The notes under the pieces were generated by a model. That model saw only the letters and a program-made list of their open reading frames with translations, was not told the origin of the DNA and ran no database searches. Below are positions 61,697 through 64,000 of a stretch of DNA of 64,000 bases, in pieces (positions within the stretch are counted from its first letter, which is position 1; each line of letters starts with the position of its first letter). The position numbers were made by a program, and so were the translations under genes. The stretch lies in contig CAIVDU010000096.1 in the NCBI GenBank assembly GCA_903904815.1, positions 1-64,000 of the forward strand, read 5' to 3'. Source of the stretch: an uncultured Armatimonadota bacterium. Its GTDB lineage: Bacteria > Armatimonadota > Fimbriimonadia > Fimbriimonadales > Fimbriimonadaceae.

Positions 61697-62914
61697 CTAC
61701 GGTCGGCCCATTCCTGGAACGAGCTCGTTTACCAAGTGAACGATGAAGGCGAGGACCACCGGGTCTTCACATTGCCCTTTTAGCGGATTGTCTGAGAGCT
61801 TTGCCACCGGAAAACCGTTACAGCGCACCATCTTGATGACGTTTGAAAGTGGCTTCGGACCGAGGTCGTTCGACAAGAAGGTCCCAATCCCAAACTGCAC
61901 TCGAATCCGCTTGGCAAACCTTCGCCAAATCTCGAAGCTTAGTAAGTCGTTGAGCGAGTCGCTGAACACGGCGGTCTTTCGATACGCATCGATGTTGAGC
62001 GACCTCAAGTGAGCGATGAACCGCTCTCCCCAAGCGAAAGGATCTCCAGAATCGTGCCTCGCCCCATCATAGAGTTTTGCGAGGGCTAGGTCGAAGTCAC
62101 GGAAGAAGAGGTCGGCTCCGAGGGTGTCCGAAAGTGCAATTCCAAGATTGCCACGAAACACCTCGTTCCAAATCTCGAACCACACCCGCTGGCTGCGATG
62201 GATCGGAAAAAGCGCCTGCATCGCCATCGGGCCTTGATGGGAAAAGGTTCCGTAAGTTTTTAGGCCAAATTGGGTTGCCCAGTGGACGTTGCTGGTCCCA
62301 AGCAACGCCTCCGGAAGTTCGCTTGCGAGCCGCTGGAGCACGTGGCCATGCCAATCGACCGCGAACGAACGACGCGTGCCCATTTCGATAATCCCGTAAG
62401 GATGCGATTCGGTAGACGGAGCAACCTCTTCCCTCACAAATGCCTTGATGCGAGCGATCTTCTCGGTGAGTCGCCGATCTCCTTCGTTTCTCACGCTCGG
62501 CGTATCGTAGGCTTCGAAGTAGGCCTCGTTGACAATTTGCAGTACCGGGACTTCGAAGTCGACTGTCTGAAACCATGGACCACGGATGCGAATGTCAAGC
62601 TTGCCATCACGCTCTCCGACTTCAATATGGCTTGTGTCAAGTCTGGACTGACTCAGCGCTTCTAGAAAAGGATCGCTTAAATACTTGAGACCCCGAAGCT
62701 TGTCTAAGAACGGACGATCCGGAGTGAGACCGTTGAGTTCTTGAATCTTTGATCGAATCTTGTCCTTAAGTGGTAGTAAGTCAACGTCGGAATCTCGATT
62801 GCGAAAGGCGTACTCCACCTCGACGTTAGAGAACCGTTCCCAAACTACGCGCTTAACCGTATACGTGTAAAGATCGTTATTGCCGAAATGCCTTTCCTGT
62901 TGCACGTGAGCCAA
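61697..62914 (-). CDS. pncB: Nicotinate phosphoribosyltransferase
   Basis: Makes nicotinate mononucleotide from nicotinate and PRPP in NAD salvage. 405 aa; NDLYTYTVKRVVWERF, EMGTRRSFAVDWH, GTSNVHWATQFGLKTYGTFSH (the phosphorylatable His), GARHDSGDPFAWGERFIAH, and FGIGTFLSNDLG with the closing KLSDNPLKGQCEDP match PncB throughout. The start is TTG 62914 or GTG 62905. It is 15 bp after a small ORF on the same strand; upstream is a palindrome-rich region. Confidence 0.93.
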   Translation of the reverse strand: MAHVQQERHFGNNDLYTYTVKRVVWERFSNVEVEYAFRNRDSDVDLLPLKDKIRSKIQELNGLTPDRPFLDKLRGLKYLSDPFLEALSQSRLDTSHIEVGERDGKLDIRIRGPWFQTVDFEVPVLQIVNEAYFEAYDTPSVRNEGDRRLTEKIARIKAFVREEVAPSTESHPYGIIEMGTRRSFAVDWHGHVLQRLASELPEALLGTSNVHWATQFGLKTYGTFSHQGPMAMQALFPIHRSQRVWFEIWNEVFRGNLGIALSDTLGADLFFRDFDLALAKLYDGARHDSGDPFAWGERFIAHLRSLNIDAYRKTAVFSDSLNDLLSFEIWRRFAKRIRVQFGIGTFLSNDLGPKPLSNVIKMVRCNGFPVAKLSDNPLKGQCEDPVVLAFIVHLVNELVPGMGRP

Positions 62915-62929
62915 ATTGTGACTCGAAAA

Positions 62930-63190
62930 CTACAGGAACAACCGGGACTGCGCCTCGAGGGCCTGTTCGGCAGTCACGATCGCATCCTTTCCTCGAATGC
63001 TCGGGCAGCTGCGCTCGCAGATCTCTCGGACCTGTGCATAGTGTCGAACCTTGTCGCCCACGTGCAGCATCGGCCAAACCCTCAAGGTCTGCCTCACGGC
63101 TTCGGCAGCCTTGGGAGGAGCAATCCGGGCCATCCATCTAAGAACGTCAAGAGCTTGATTGTCAGACTGTGTCATCGCCATCGCAACCAT
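62930..63190 (-). CDS. Small protein preceding pncB, hypothetical
   Basis: 86 aa from ATG 63190 (ATGs at 63181 and 63175 are equally possible). Contains DNQALDVLRWMARIAPPKAA, KVRHYAQVREICERSC and VTAEQALEAQSRL, a mostly helical protein that I do not recognise. It lies between the regulated promoter region and pncB with a 15-bp gap, so it would be cotranscribed. Coding status is moderately supported by codon use only. Confidence 0.45.
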   Translation of the reverse strand: MVAMAMTQSDNQALDVLRWMARIAPPKAAEAVRQTLRVWPMLHVGDKVRHYAQVREICERSCPSIRGKDAIVTAEQALEAQSRLFL

Positions 63191-63863
63191 AGAATAACAC
63201 GAACTTCGTCTACATGTAGACATTTATACACTAACTAGTATTTTTACTAGCATGCTGATGGTAAGTCAGGTTCAATCAGGTTCAAATGGTTTATCTCAGT
63301 TTGCGTCCCTGAACGCGACTCCACGGCCATTTTTTAAATTGCGACCGAACATGTAGACATTTGATCCACCGTCGTTTATCGTGAATTCTTGCTCAAACTG
63401 GAGATGCTCAGACCCTCGATTTCCCTGGGCTTGCGTCCTCATTTCGATTCGAAACCCGGTAACTATTTCGCCAAACGAAACCATAGGCATTTGCGAGATT
63501 CGACAGAATCTTCTTTTGCGAGCTGCGTTTCTATCGCGAAACGGTCCTTCCGGCTAGCTATGATTACTTTATCTATCGACTAGGTAGACAATTAGGGTGA
63601 AGGCGCGCATAGCCTCCAAGTCTGGGCGTTGACTTTGGGATTGGGTGCGCGTTCTTTTTTTGCTTCAGGATCTGTTCCTTCCTGGGCGCCCGAAAAGTTA
63701 ACCAAGCCCGGAAAAGATGGCTCCGTGCTAGCCGAAGAGTGTCTGCGAGGCGGATGACAGGGGCCAAAGCCCTCGTCAAGAATCGTCAATAGTCTGCTTC
63801 ATAATTCATGAAACTCCGTCCGCAACCGTGCGTCTCACCTTCCAATAGAGGCAAAGACAGCAA
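63191..63863. promoter_or_regulatory. Palindrome-rich intergenic region upstream of the pncB operon
   Basis: 670 bp with no convincing gene. GTCTACATGTAGAC (63208-63221) is a perfect 14-bp palindrome next to a candidate minus-strand -10 TATAAAT (63228-63222). ACATGTAGACATTT is present twice exactly (63212-63225, 63349-63362), with a third relative GTAGACAATT at 63584-63593. CTAGTA-TTTT-TACTAG (63235-63250) is a further inverted repeat, and TCAGGTTCAA is a tandem 10-bp repeat at 63266-63285. Confidence 0.6.
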
Positions 63864-64000
63864 ATGGATGCACCAACGACGAGCAACTGCCATCCCAGTT
63901 CCAGTTCCACGAGATCGATCTGGAAGAAACTCGTCCTGCCTACTCTCCTGACCGTGGGGATCGGGATCCTGGCAGCAAAGCCGATACGATTCCAGGCCCC
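63864..64000 (+). CDS. Start of an exported protein, cut by the window end
   Basis: ATG 63864 opens a frame that stays open to 64000 (45 codons). A polar N-terminus rich in Ser and Thr is followed by KKLVLPTLLTVGIGILAA, a signal or anchor sequence. Nothing more can be said about the product. Confidence 0.5.
   Translation, partial: MDAPTTSNCHPSSSSTRSIWKKLVLPTLLTVGIGILAAKPIRFQA

Noticed and set aside
63296-63490. 64-codon minus-strand frame in the pncB upstream region
   Set aside because: Contains a plausible-looking peptide but overlaps the GTAGACATTT repeats and has no ribosome-binding site; evidence too weak.

Overview
The window is 64 kb of a bacterial chromosome with moderately high GC. 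It holds about 58 protein genes, one tRNA and no rRNA, phage or CRISPR. An actinobacterial-type Pup ligase occurs together with PEP-CTERM, prepilin-type and menaquinone genes and a haywire-free housekeeping set (infB, nusA, gyrA, groESL, accAD). I infer a member of Armatimonadota (Fimbriimonadia-like). That is an inference from gene content, not a measured placement.

Layout. 1-285 is a repeat-rich intergenic stretch. 286-9128 is cell-envelope material: a peptidoglycan amidase, an M61 peptidase, a membrane protein with two GT9 glycosyltransferases, and a sugar kinase with MurQ for muropeptide recycling. 9192-13939 is the nusA-ylxR-infB operon, diverging from folB-ispH; nusA is preceded by a terminator-shaped attenuator. 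14143-19205 holds a VapBC-type toxin-antitoxin pair, a PafA-type ligase and accD-accA. 19218-25577 holds an ECF sigma factor with its partner, a GH5-like protein that seems to have lost its nucleophile, menA and a large SARP-like NTPase regulator. 25584-31815 holds a PEP-CTERM surface protein, an STN-domain protein, a MATE-like transporter, a stress-type protein and a small protein resembling the Acb2/Tad1 cyclic-nucleotide sponge. 31970-36747 holds gyrA and then a lower-GC accessory patch: a stunted pseudopilin, an orphan response regulator and an SGDL-repeat protein.

36821-43408 holds a deacylase, a tandem pair of secreted lineage-specific paralogues, and groES-groEL under a CIRCE-like operator, with a four-helix-bundle ORF inserted between the two chaperone genes and framed by inverted heptad repeats. 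43655 is tRNA-Arg(TCG). 44280-49957 is an exopolysaccharide module: a GH18-NodB-GT2 triple fusion, an acyltransferase and a second deacetylase. 49981-53966 holds MATE, DinB, a thioredoxin-fold protein and MoeA.

54006-59992 is the most striking unit, five tightly packed genes: a membrane histidine kinase, a response regulator with an unrecognised output domain, a KdpD sensor half lacking a kinase, a KimA-like potassium importer and a small protein. It looks like a rearranged KdpD/E potassium-sensing circuit linked to a KimA transporter instead of KdpFABC. 60634-64000 holds DAHP synthase, nicotinate phosphoribosyltransferase with a palindrome-rich upstream region, and the start of one more gene.

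A second theme is a dispersed intergenic repeat built of 7-bp units (TTNGCRG), seen at 73-283, 23017-23047, 42119-42145, 42527-42561 and 43968-44275.
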